A stretch of 24,435 bases of DNA from Bacillota bacterium (GTDB taxonomy: Bacteria > Bacillota > Clostridia > Lachnospirales > Lachnospiraceae), in assembly GCA_023393095.1 (NCBI GenBank), contig JAEWMT010000140.1, positions 1-24,435 on the forward strand, given 5' to 3'. The notes beneath the pieces were generated by a model that worked only from the letters and a program-made list of their open reading frames with translations, did not search any database and had not been told where the DNA came from. This document shows positions 9,012 to 16,354 of this stretch, in pieces; position 1 is the first letter of the stretch; each line of letters starts with the position of its first letter. The translations under genes and the position numbers were made by a program.

Positions 9012-10466
9012 CTATTCAACATGTTTCAAAACATAATAATATGGTTTCATACCTCTTATTGTATAATCTCCCGTTTTCCATTCCCAAAACATATACTTAA
9101 CTCCGTTGATTTCTTTTATCATATATTGGCCAGCAGTCTTATCACCGTGATGAATAATATATCCTTTTGTCCAAGTTAGCCAATTAACCGGAGTTGTTTC
9201 GTCCGACGTTACTCCAACAGCAACCGGTTGTGGCATCTGGCCGTTAGGAAGCAGCTTAATACTTAAAAGATAAAAATCTTTCTGCAATGATGCTGCTTTA
9301 GGCGTAAAATCCTCAACAGCTTCTACGAAATCAACTGTTTCCCATTTTCCAATCGCAGCTTGATCATCAACAAAAGTACAATTAACTCCGTCTATTATTT
9401 GTGTAGACGTTTCTATATTTGTGTCTGCTTTTGTTTTCGTTGCTCCTGTAAGGAAAGTTATTCCGGTTATAAGTAATACTGCAAGAGCAATTACAGATAT
9501 TCGATATGAGCTTTTTTTGAATAGTTTGATCATTCTGATCCTTCTTTTTATTTTTATCTTATTATTTATAATACCTGCTACGGCTGGAAGGTATGGCGCC
9601 CTTGATGAAATTTCCGCCAATTTAATAATGGTAAATCCATAGCTTGTCACTTCATCCTCTTTTAATACAGATAGAGCAAGTGAGTCACAACATATTTCCC
9701 TGTCTTCTCTCATTTTGTAAAAGCCATACCAAATCAGTGGATTGAACCAATGAAGGATACATAAAAAACTCACTATATAATTAATAAAGACATCTTTTCG
9801 CTTTACATGTGCTAACTCATGCAAAAATATGTATTTAAGGTGATTTAAATTACAATCATCCAAAGATTTTGCAGGCATAATAATGATCGGTTTTATAAAA
9901 TTTATCACACACGGAGTTTTAATCATATCGGTTTTAACTAAATTAATATCCTTTGATAGCTTCATTAGGTCTTTGCAATCATTCAATATAGATAAAATAT
10001 GTTGTTCTTTTATTTGGGTACATTTCTTGATACGTTTTAAAAACAACAAATTATTTATGAACAAAGCCAACCCAATCATACACACACCGATTATCCATAT
10101 AAACGGGAGTGCTTTTCTTGCTAGTGCAAGATAATCGATTGCCATATGCTCTGTTTCCTTAAATGAAATATCATGAATATTTTCATCAATACTTTTGGAC
10201 GAAGCTGGAATATTCATCATTATGCTTTCATAAGTAGGTACATAAGTTGGTACATTAGCAGGTACATAATTATAAACGCTTAAATTACTTGATGGTGTAA
10301 ATGGCAGCAACAAACGTAAAATCAATATGAACCAAATTGCATACTGAAATTTAACTCCAATCCTATCTTTAACTATTATCTTAGTCAAAAGTATACTGAC
10401 CACTATTAAGCTACCCATAAATGATAACTGAGCTATTTTTTGAAATAGTAAAAAAAATAGTGTCAT
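9012..10466 (-). CDS. BlaR1/MecR1-like M56 membrane metalloprotease with non-penicillin-binding C-terminal domain
   Basis: A 484-residue membrane protein. Hydrophobic segments lie near 1-30, 40-56, 121-143 and 322-343. The M56 zinc-protease motif HELAH is at 216-220, and a downstream acidic stretch (REDREICCD, 253-261) supplies the likely third ligand. R308-R309 lies in a basic stretch before the last membrane segment, where BlaR1 proteins self-cleave. In BlaR1/MecR1 a beta-lactam-binding domain follows. Here the last 140 residues instead hold a domain rich in W, G and aromatics (KWETVDFVE, HHGDKT, YMFWEWKTGDYT, YYVLKHVE). I recall similar tails on other Bacillus/Clostridia M56 proteins, but cannot name a ligand. 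The ATG overlaps the repressor stop as ATGA, so the two are translationally coupled. Confidence 0.85.
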   Translation of the reverse strand: MTLFFLLFQKIAQLSFMGSLIVVSILLTKIIVKDRIGVKFQYAIWFILILRLLLPFTPSSNLSVYNYVPANVPTYVPTYESIMMNIPASSKSIDENIHDISFKETEHMAIDYLALARKALPFIWIIGVCMIGLALFINNLLFLKRIKKCTQIKEQHILSILNDCKDLMKLSKDINLVKTDMIKTPCVINFIKPIIIMPAKSLDDCNLNHLKYIFLHELAHVKRKDVFINYIVSFLCILHWFNPLIWYGFYKMREDREICCDSLALSVLKEDEVTSYGFTIIKLAEISSRAPYLPAVAGIINNKIKIKRRIRMIKLFKKSSYRISVIALAVLLITGITFLTGATKTKADTNIETSTQIIDGVNCTFVDDQAAIGKWETVDFVEAVEDFTPKAASLQKDFYLLSIKLLPNGQMPQPVAVGVTSDETTPVNWLTWTKGYIIHHGDKTAGQYMIKEINGVKYMFWEWKTGDYTIRGMKPYYYVLKHVE

Positions 10467-10843
10467 TGATTTGACTCCCTTTCATTGAGTAAGTACTTTA
10501 ATTCCTCAATATCTTCTTTTGTTAAATTTTCTTCCTCAATAAAGTTAAGCAGCATAGATTTTAGGGAACCGCTATAAACTCTATGTAAAAATGATCTGTT
10601 TTCTGTTTTTCTGCACTCTTCTTCACTCAATAAGGAATAATATTTATATTCCCTGCTTGATTGTTCAAATCCAATAATGTTTTTGCTGATTAGTCTGCTA
10701 ATTAAAGCTTTTACGGTTTTCGGTTTCCACTTCTGGCTATCTTTCAGTTGTTCAATGATTTCCATTGCAGTGCAATTAGGAGTTTTCCATATAATTTTCA
10801 TTATTTCCCATTCAGAATCTGATATATTTGAAGCATTTCCCAT
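10463..10843 (-). CDS. BlaI/MecI-family winged-helix repressor
   Basis: The frame is open from 10942, but the true start is ATG 10843, preceded by AAGGAGG at good spacing; promoter and operator lie upstream of it. The 126-residue protein has the BlaI winged-helix domain (about 8-72: DSEWEIMKIIW, PKTVKALISRL, YKYYSLL) and a C-terminal dimerization helix region. N100-F101 in LLNFIEEENL matches the Asn-Phe bond cut in staphylococcal BlaI and MecI, so proteolytic induction by the adjacent M56 protein is likely. The stop codon overlaps the next ATG by four bases. A perfect palindrome at its own promoter suggests autoregulation. The regulated output is not a beta-lactamase here; the S8 lipoproteins are the nearest candidates. 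Confidence 0.9.
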   Translation of the reverse strand: MGNASNISDSEWEIMKIIWKTPNCTAMEIIEQLKDSQKWKPKTVKALISRLISKNIIGFEQSSREYKYYSLLSEEECRKTENRSFLHRVYSGSLKSMLLNFIEEENLTKEDIEELKYLLNERESNQ

Positions 10844-10861
10844 ATTATTTTCCTCCTTATA

Positions 10862-10877
10862 GATTACATATGTAATC
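10862..10877. promoter_or_regulatory. Predicted BlaI-type operator (perfect 16-bp palindrome)
   Basis: GATTACATATGTAATC is a perfect inverted repeat of the known BlaI/MecI half-site type (TTACA..TGTAA). It lies between the predicted -10 box and the start codon of the repressor gene, at about +2 to +18, where bound repressor would block transcription. Confidence 0.8.
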
Positions 10878-10886
10878 CATGGAATT

Positions 10887-10915
10887 ACTTTACTACTTCT
10901 GGTTATGTATGTCAA
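10887..10915 (-). promoter_or_regulatory. Predicted sigma-A promoter of the blaI/blaR1-like operon
   Basis: On the minus strand TTGACA (10915-10910) and TAAAGT (10892-10887) are separated by 17 bases. The -35 is a perfect consensus and the -10 matches four of six. The expected start site near 10880 is just ahead of the operator. Confidence 0.7.
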
Positions 10916-10969
10916 TACTATTATTACACGGTTCCTCTTCATACAATATATAGTTCCTTCCGAGGGTCA

Positions 10970-11158
10970 CATCAAAGCAAGAAAATAACTACACATAAGC
11001 TCCGAAGAACCTATGTCACCAGCTTATACTATGAAACTGGAGATATCTATCTAATAGCAGATGTAATAGGCCATAAGGTGTTAATACAACAAAAAAGCAC
11101 TACGCAGCAATTGAAGACAGCCGCCGTAGTGCCGTAATGTTGTTAAGTTGAGAGAAAA
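10970..11158 (+). pseudogene. Decayed 3' fragment of the tyrosine recombinase gene
   Basis: This stretch aligns with 4168-4360, the last 60 or so codons of the intact recombinase, at roughly 85% identity by eye. It retains THKLRRTY, GDIYLIADV, GHK and KHYAAIEDS, that is, positions of the HxxR, the second His and the catalytic Tyr. It is broken by a one-base loss after GHK and by further losses near the end. There is no start or N-terminal part. It has the same orientation as the intact gene 6.6 kb away, and starts immediately upstream of the divergent blaI-like promoter. Confidence 0.85.
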
Positions 11159-11286
11159 TTAAATAATTGATAAAAACTTTGAAAAGTAAACTTTATTCTA
11201 AATAAACATACTTATTAAAATTTGGATAGTTACGGTTGGCTCTATATCCTTTCCTTTCTATCATTCATGCAAGAGAATACGATTTT

Positions 11287-12156
11287 TTATTCTTGCCTTA
11301 TTGTGATAGTTTGTGAAGTAAGTTTTTCTATCTGCTCCACAGCATATGTCTCCGCATCTTTGGAATAATCAAAATTCAATATAGCTGCTGTTTTACTGGA
11401 TACCTCGCTAAAAATACGCATAGTATTAGTCATTGCTCTTAAAATATCCACTGCATCGTATGTTCCATATGCTGTTTTCAATTGCTTTTTAATATTTTCA
11501 TCAACCCAACGATCTAGAAATCTACCATCATGCCAAACATCAAACTCTTTACTATTAACTGCTTTTGAATACCACTCTAGCATCTGCCTTAATAAATCCT
11601 TCATATAACCATCAACACAACTTTTTGCTGACCAAATTTCACCTCGAAGTAGCTTTTTTACTGACCATACTGAATGAAACCAAAATGTATTTGCAAGATT
11701 AATAAAATCTTTTTCTGAAAAAATCATTTCTATTTCTTCAAAGGATTTATTTCGTTCTAGTACACCTTTAAAATCGATTTTATCTACTAATATCTTATAT
11801 CCTCGAGATAAGAATGCTTGTATCGTACTGTCAGCGACCAAACTTTCAGATTCTCTAACATCATAAAACAAAAAATCCACATCCCTTGCATCGCCAAAAA
11901 ATACCCTACGTTCTTGGCCGTATGCAGCTGTCGGTTCCTGAAAAGAAATATAATATTTTTCAATTTGATTCAGCCATTGGTCTGTATTTAAAAAATAATC
12001 AACATCCTTAACAAGAAAAATTATATCATAATCCGAATATTTATCTGCAATATTTTTAACTCTTGCCCTTGAACCAAAAAGAAGCATAACTTGAATTAAT
12101 TCCGAATGTATGGCATATGACACCATTTTTTCCATAATGTTTTCATATGAATTCAT
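11287..12156 (-). CDS. ANT(6)/AadK-like aminoglycoside nucleotidyltransferase family protein
   Basis: A 289-residue protein of usual length for streptomycin 6-adenylyltransferases. The nucleotidyltransferase signature is GSRAR at 28-32 followed by SDYD at 41-44, with a later acidic pair in RDVDF (D92, D94) that would complete the metal site. The C-terminal half fits the helical region of the family (LLRQMLEWYSKAV; FSEVSSKTAA). Family knowledge: members transfer AMP from ATP to O-6 of streptomycin, but many chromosomal homologs have not been shown to confer resistance. The start ATG 12156 has only a weak GAGG about 9 bases upstream. No transposase lies next to it, though the recombinase fragment ends 130 bases away. 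Confidence 0.8.
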   Translation of the reverse strand: MNSYENIMEKMVSYAIHSELIQVMLLFGSRARVKNIADKYSDYDIIFLVKDVDYFLNTDQWLNQIEKYYISFQEPTAAYGQERRVFFGDARDVDFLFYDVRESESLVADSTIQAFLSRGYKILVDKIDFKGVLERNKSFEEIEMIFSEKDFINLANTFWFHSVWSVKKLLRGEIWSAKSCVDGYMKDLLRQMLEWYSKAVNSKEFDVWHDGRFLDRWVDENIKKQLKTAYGTYDAVDILRAMTNTMRIFSEVSSKTAAILNFDYSKDAETYAVEQIEKLTSQTITIRQE

Positions 12157-12355
12157 ATAAAATATCCTCGCTTTGAAATATAATTAATACTCAATTATAG
12201 ACTATAAATTTTCAATTTACAAATAATAATTCATTTTTAACCCGGATTGAACCTAGATCGAGTTTATCATATAATTTTTATATACATAGACCCATCCAGA
12301 CAAATCAGAAATAAAATATATGCAGTATGTATATAACGCCATTTTCTACCAAAAA

Positions 12356-12403
12356 ATACACCAGTTTATTATCAAAAAATTCATTGATATATGACTGGTG
12401 TAT
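12356..12403 (-). terminator. Rho-independent terminator of the LysM gene
   Basis: The arms ATACACCAGT (12356-12365) and ACTGGTGTAT (12394-12403) form a 10-bp stem, with an inner TATCAA/TTGATA pair extending it. Reading the minus strand, a T6 run follows. It lies 43 bases past the LysM stop codon. Confidence 0.8.
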
Positions 12404-12445
12404 AATGGGGGGTGACAATTTTATAACTATCATATTTTAGAATGA

Positions 12446-12796
12446 TCAGATATCATCCGCATAATAAGGAATGACAATATAGTTACCTGTATGAATTTCA
12501 TCAGAAGACATTCCATTACTTTTTTTGATTTCTTTTATATAATCCTTGACACTGTCATATTCATCACTGATATATTCAGAAGCAATGCTCCATAGAGTAT
12601 CACCCTTCTTAATCTCAACGCTTGTAACTAATTTAACTCTTTCATTATTTCTTTGTGCTGTAACTGTCTTAGTGAAAAAACTTAAGGTTAACAGAAGAAT
12701 AATAACTAATGCCGCAATTCCGGCAATCCAGATTCTCTTCTTATTATATTGATAATAATTATGTCCATCCATCATAATCCGTGCTGTTCTACTCAT
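12446..12796 (-). CDS. yneA: YneA-like LysM membrane protein (predicted SOS cell-division suppressor)
   Basis: A 116-residue protein. ATG 12796 is chosen because GGAGG at 12805-12809 lies 8 bases upstream; an in-frame ATG at 12811 overlaps that ribosome site. A basic cytoplasmic N-terminus is followed by one membrane segment (about 22-42) and an external LysM domain (about 58-111: VEIKKGDTLWSIASEY to GNYIVIPYY). Size, architecture and position divergent from lexA match Bacillus YneA, which delays septation after DNA damage and is removed by proteolysis. Sequence identity to YneA cannot be judged here, so the name rests on architecture and context. The LexA-box cluster in the shared upstream region supports SOS control. 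A terminator follows at 12356-12403, so the gene is monocistronic. Confidence 0.75.
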   Translation of the reverse strand: MSRTARIMMDGHNYYQYNKKRIWIAGIAALVIILLLTLSFFTKTVTAQRNNERVKLVTSVEIKKGDTLWSIASEYISDEYDSVKDYIKEIKKSNGMSSDEIHTGNYIVIPYYADDI

Positions 12797-12988
12797 ATTA
12801 CATACCTCCATAACTTTTTATGTATTGTTTATCTCTTTTGAATTATATTACGAGCCATGGTCATCCGGTGTCCTGTTTTAAAATAATTTACTATTTATTG
12901 AATTATTAATATTGCTGACTTTGATTACAATTGTCATACATAAATAAAATTGATTTCTATGTGAAGCTTGTATAAACGTCTAATATAT

Positions 12989-13130
12989 CGAACGTATGGT
13001 ACGAACATTTGTTTTCTTATTTGATTATAATTCAAGAACGTTTGTTTGTCAACAAGCAAATCAGAACATATATTCCCGAACATATATTTTCTTTTGCAAA
13101 CATTTTTTCGATTTTCAGAACATAAGTTTT
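12989..13130. promoter_or_regulatory. Cluster of about seven LexA-box-like sites between yneA-like gene and lexA
   Basis: Sites resembling the Gram-positive SOS box CGAACATATGTTCG are at 12989-13002 (weak second half), 13002-13015, 13035-13048, 13063-13076, 13077-13090, 13097-13110 and 13117-13130. Most keep GAAC in the left half and a degenerate GTTT/TTTC/ATTC right half. Start-to-start spacing is 13, 33, 28, 14, 20 and 20 bases. The last site abuts the lexA -35 box. The cluster would give autorepression of lexA and SOS control of the divergent gene. Confidence 0.8.
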
Positions 13131-13157
13131 GCATTTTTAAAATAACTATGCTATAAT
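13129..13157 (+). promoter_or_regulatory. Predicted lexA promoter
   Basis: TTGCAT at 13129-13134 and a consensus TATAAT at 13152-13157 are separated by 17 bases, 28 bases before the lexA ATG. GGAGG at 13174-13178 is the ribosome site. The nearest LexA-like box overlaps the -35 by two bases. Confidence 0.75.
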
Positions 13158-13185
13158 AGTACAAATAGGAAATGGAGGTATCCTT

Positions 13186-13803
13186 ATGGGGTATGGTAGA
13201 ATCAGTAATAAGCAGAAAGAAATATTAGAATATTTGAAATCGCAGATTATAAATAAGGGATATCCGCCGGCAGTTCGTGAGATTTGTGAAGCAGTAAAAT
13301 TAAAATCGACCTCATCCGTGCATTCCCATCTTGAAACTCTTGAGAAGAACGGTTATATAAGACGTGATCCTTCCAAACCGCGTGCAATTGAAATTGTTGA
13401 TGATGAATTTAATCTGACAAGACGTGACCTTGTTAATGTACCGATCGTCGGTACGATTACTGCAGGTCAGCCGATTCTTGCTGTTGAGAATATAGACAGT
13501 TATTTTCCGATCCCTTCCGAATATATGCCAAAGGATGATACCTTTATGCTGAAGGTAAAAGGCGACAGTATGATTAATGCAGGAATTTATAATGGAGATA
13601 AGATATTGGTTCAGAAGCAGTCCCATGCTAAGAACGGTGATTATGTGGTAGCACTTCTTGGAGAAGAGGTTACTGTAAAAACCTTCTATAAAGAGAATGG
13701 TTATTATCGTCTTCAGCCGGAGAATGATACCATGGAGCCGATTATTGTCTCAGATCTGAATATCCAGGGTAAAGTAATCGGGCTGTTCCGAATGTATAAT
13801 TAA
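13186..13803 (+). CDS. lexA: SOS repressor LexA
   Basis: A 205-residue repressor of normal length. The N-terminal winged helix-turn-helix (about 1-70) has YPPAVREICEAV and SSVHSHLETL, the family's DNA-reading region. The C-terminal self-cleaving domain has the scissile A93-G94 bond (TITAGQP), catalytic S128 (KGDSMINAG) and general base K165 (VTVKTFY). Family knowledge: RecA filaments on single-stranded DNA trigger cleavage at Ala-Gly and release SOS genes. The ATG at 13186 has GGAGG 7 bases upstream. It is single-gene, with a strong terminator at 13935. Autoregulation is expected from the box cluster upstream. Confidence 0.97.
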   Translation: MGYGRISNKQKEILEYLKSQIINKGYPPAVREICEAVKLKSTSSVHSHLETLEKNGYIRRDPSKPRAIEIVDDEFNLTRRDLVNVPIVGTITAGQPILAVENIDSYFPIPSEYMPKDDTFMLKVKGDSMINAGIYNGDKILVQKQSHAKNGDYVVALLGEEVTVKTFYKENGYYRLQPENDTMEPIIVSDLNIQGKVIGLFRMYN

Positions 13804-14157
13804 TATCAGCATATCTTAAGTATTTATATGCAGATGAACATATTACTTAATAAGCCATTTCCAAATAGGAACATAGAATTTTAATACAAGTTTTTATATA
13901 TTTACGACTGGAATCATGTAACTATTTAACTTAAAATAGGAGCATCGTCAATTATTTATACAAGACGATGCTCCTATTAATTTTCTAATTTTTGAATGGT
14001 TTTAGAGTTATTTACCCCCAAATTATTATATCTCAATCGCAATATATCTTTATCGCAGTATTCTATATTTAATTGGAACTTCGCATTTCTTTAATTCTTT
14101 ATACATAATTATGATATCAGTTTTGTTCCTTCAAAGGAAGCATTTGTTAAGTAGCAA
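13804..14157. other. Convergent intergenic region after lexA
   Basis: About 350 AT-rich bases between convergent lexA and rsfS. The only clear element is the hairpin at 13935-13978. No open frame with a ribosome site or RNA gene is seen in the remainder. Confidence 0.6.
13935..13994 (+). terminator. Rho-independent terminator after lexA (possibly bidirectional)
   Basis: The arms at 13935-13949 and 13964-13978 (core AGGAGCATCGTC/GACGATGCTCCT) form a perfect 15-bp stem with a 14-base loop. The T-rich tail TTTTCTAATTTTT follows on the plus strand. It may also stop the rsfS operon arriving from the other side. Confidence 0.85.
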
Positions 14158-14514
14158 TTAGTCTTCCAGCTGCTCCTTACTGATGGATTTGCCGTCCCTC
14201 CAGATACGTTCCAGATTATAGAATAATCTATCTTCCTTGGAAAAAATATGAATTACAACATCGCCATAGTCCATCAGAATCCAGCTTGCTGAACGGATGC
14301 CTTCGATTCTTTTTATATCAAAACCATTTTTACCAAGCTTATCAGTAACAGAGTTAACAAGAGCGTCCACTTGGGAAGCATTCGTACCGTTAGCTATTAT
14401 AAAATAATCAGCAATGATGGAGATGTCCTTGATTTCAATAATCTGAATATCCTCACCCTTCTTCTCATCCAATGCTTCATATGCCAATTTTACGATTTGT
14501 TTTGAACTATCCAT
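14158..14514 (-). CDS. rsfS: Ribosomal silencing factor RsfS
   Basis: A 118-residue protein covering the whole DUF143/Iojap-type family (IIEIKDISIIADYFIIANG, SASWILMDYGDVVIHIF). Family knowledge: RsfS binds ribosomal protein L14 on the 50S subunit and blocks joining with 30S when nutrients are short. It begins 15 bases after the yqeK stop and is the last gene of the yhbY-nadD-yqeK-rsfS run, the usual Firmicutes order. GAGAGG upstream of ATG 14514 is the likely ribosome site. Confidence 0.95.
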   Translation of the reverse strand: MDSSKQIVKLAYEALDEKKGEDIQIIEIKDISIIADYFIIANGTNASQVDALVNSVTDKLGKNGFDIKRIEGIRSASWILMDYGDVVIHIFSKEDRLFYNLERIWRDGKSISKEQLED

Positions 14515-14529
14515 TCGAAATTTACCTCT

Positions 14530-15117
14530 CTATTCATTAAAAAAATTTGTTTTAAGTATTGCTTTATAATAATTATATGTTTCCACAGTAAGGTGATCAA
14601 ACTCCTTGCCGGTACTTCTAAGATAATTTAAAATATTTTCTGCAATCATATAGACTGCCTGATCCAGATTAAGATAGGCAGCTTCCCTGATTTCCATTAT
14701 TCTTGGAAGCGGTTTCCGATAAGGCTCGATATAATCTGCCGTATATATAATCTTCTCTAACAAAGTCATATCCGGCCGTCCTGTGGTATGATAGGTAATG
14801 GCAGATAGGATTTCTTCATCGGTGATATCATATCTGGTTCTTGCAAAATAAGCTCCAACCTTGGCATGCAATAAAAAAGGACATCGACTTTCCACTTCGG
14901 TAACCGGTAAATTATATTCTTGACAAGCTTCCATCAGCTCCTGATCGGAAAGATATTTTGCACAGTCATGAAGGATTCCAGTCAGTTCGGCCTTTTGTGT
15001 ATCATATCCATGGATTAATGCCAGATCATAAGTTACATTGGCAACCCCTTCACTATGACGGAATCGGGAAGCTTTTAATAAATTTCTTAGGTCTCTTCTG
15101 ATCATTTCCATATTCAT
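14530..15117 (-). CDS. yqeK: HD-domain Ap4A hydrolase YqeK
   Basis: A 195-residue HD-superfamily phosphohydrolase. The metal-binding residues are H21 (RHSEG), H50-D51 (LHDCAKY), H84 (LLHAKVG), H110 (YHTTG) and D128 (YTADYIEP). Family knowledge: YqeK enzymes split diadenosine tetraphosphate symmetrically into two ADP and often sit next to nadD. AGGAGG lies 10 bases before the ATG and overlaps the end of nadD, whose stop is 5 bases upstream. The two are presumably translated together. Confidence 0.93.
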   Translation of the reverse strand: MNMEMIRRDLRNLLKASRFRHSEGVANVTYDLALIHGYDTQKAELTGILHDCAKYLSDQELMEACQEYNLPVTEVESRCPFLLHAKVGAYFARTRYDITDEEILSAITYHTTGRPDMTLLEKIIYTADYIEPYRKPLPRIMEIREAAYLNLDQAVYMIAENILNYLRSTGKEFDHLTVETYNYYKAILKTNFFNE

Positions 15118-15122
15118 GAATG

Positions 15123-15740
15123 TTATGCCTCCTGACGTACCGTATAAAGCTTGTTATTTTTAATATACTCAATTACAACATCTGATATATAATAGCGAAC
15201 GGTTCTGCCAGTTGTAAGTCTTTTTCTGATCTCTTCGGAAGATATATCTATCATAGGCATTTTTATATGGATTATTCTGGCGTGGAAAGTTTTTTCGAGG
15301 TACTCTATATGCTTTGAAATTCTCTCTTCATCCGCATTATCCCTTCCTGCTGTGACAACTGTACTTAGATCAAATATCACCTGTGGCTGCATCCAATCTT
15401 GCATATAGAAAAGGGAATCCGTACCAACGATAAAATAATATTCATCCTCAGGATGCTTCTCTTTCAAATATGTTAATGTATCGGCAGTATAGGTCATGCC
15501 TTCGCGTTTTAATTCTATATCAGATAATTCAAAATGAGGGTTATTCTCTATCGCAAGCTTCACCATGTCAATCCTATGCTGGTCCGTAATATTATTTGGT
15601 ATTGTTTTGTGCGGTGGATTTTTCAAGGGCATAAAAAGTACTTTATCCAATCCGGCCTGTTCGTATGCATTTTCAGCCAGAAATAAATGACCATGATGAA
15701 TTGGATTAAAAGTACCTCCCATAATACCAATTTTATTCAT
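15123..15740 (-). CDS. nadD: Nicotinate-mononucleotide adenylyltransferase NadD
   Basis: An upstream ATG (15758) is open in frame, but AAGGAAGG lies just before ATG 15740, which gives the standard N-terminus (205 residues). The nucleotidyltransferase motif GGTFNPIHHGH is at about 7-17 and the C-terminal ISSEEIRKRL matches the ISSTxIR ATP-phosphate-binding motif. Family knowledge: it joins nicotinate mononucleotide and ATP to give deamido-NAD, an essential step of NAD synthesis. It follows yhbY by about 39 bases and precedes yqeK by 5. Confidence 0.95.
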   Translation of the reverse strand: MNKIGIMGGTFNPIHHGHLFLAENAYEQAGLDKVLFMPLKNPPHKTIPNNITDQHRIDMVKLAIENNPHFELSDIELKREGMTYTADTLTYLKEKHPEDEYYFIVGTDSLFYMQDWMQPQVIFDLSTVVTAGRDNADEERISKHIEYLEKTFHARIIHIKMPMIDISSEEIRKRLTTGRTVRYYISDVVIEYIKNNKLYTVRQEA

Positions 15741-15779
15741 AATTACCTTCCTTTGCATTCTAAAAATCCGGAAATTTAA

Positions 15780-16091
15780 TTATTTATTCTTAGATTTTTT
15801 GTCTTCCGGAAGTACAATTTTCTTTTTATCTTTGGATTCTCGGTATAGAACGATTTTCTTACCGATGACCTGAACCACTTCAGAACGGGTTCTTTCTGCC
15901 AAAATGCTTGCCATTTCTTTCGGATCATCCATACAATTCTTTAAGACATTTATTTTAATAAGTTCCCTTGCTTCCAGCACTTCACTCACACCCTCTGTGA
16001 TTTCAGGGGTTAGAGCAGATTTACCGATCTGATAGATTGGATCCAGCGTCATAGCAAGACCTTTTAAATAAGCTCTTTGCTTTGTTGTCAT
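15780..16091 (-). CDS. yhbY: Ribosome assembly RNA-binding protein YhbY (CRM domain)
   Basis: A 103-residue single CRM-domain protein. Hallmarks are the N-terminal TKQRAYLKGLA, the GKSALTPE loop matching the family's GKxGLT, and IGKKIVLYR. The last 20 residues form a Lys-rich tail suited to RNA contact. Family knowledge: YhbY binds pre-50S ribosomal particles. AAAGGAG lies upstream of ATG 16091. The gene is separated from obgE by about 270 bases holding a 114-bp tandem repeat, so it may have its own promoter or be read through from obgE. Confidence 0.93.
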   Translation of the reverse strand: MTTKQRAYLKGLAMTLDPIYQIGKSALTPEITEGVSEVLEARELIKINVLKNCMDDPKEMASILAERTRSEVVQVIGKKIVLYRESKDKKKIVLPEDKKSKNK

Positions 16092-16126
16092 CTGTGTGCT
16101 CCTTTCAGTTAATTTTTTATTGTCAA

Positions 16127-16354
16127 GCCCAGACTCGAGGCAAAGCCTCTCGTTGTTACTACAAGAGATAAAAACGTGCTCCTAAAGCATGAATGCTTTT
16201 GTATCCCACTTTCATCTCACGCAGCTACGTTTACTATAATGCCCAGACTCGAGGCAAAGCCTCTCGTTGTTACTACAAGAGATAACAGCGTGCTCCAAAA
16301 GCATGAATGCTTTTGTATCCCACTTTCATCTCACGCAGCTACGCTGCTATGATT
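16127..16354. repeat. Two tandem copies of a 114-bp repeat with internal palindromes
   Basis: GCCCAGACTCGAGGCAAAGC begins at 16127 and again at 16241, giving a 114-base period. The copies (16127-16240 and about 16241-16354) are almost identical except for a few bases and the last 15. Each holds an AAAGCATGAATGCTTT palindrome and a CGAGGC/GCCTC(T)CG hairpin. The repeat does not look coding; it lies between obgE and yhbY and would be transcribed on the minus strand. Confidence 0.9.

Noticed and set aside
12934..13164. Minus-strand open frame of 76 codons in the lexA upstream region
   Set aside because: It overlays the LexA-box cluster and lexA promoter, lacks a ribosome site and has no recognisable domain; openness follows from AT-rich repeats.
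16127..16354. CRISPR array
   Set aside because: Only two copies of a 114-base unit with no unique spacers and no cas genes; it is a tandem repeat.
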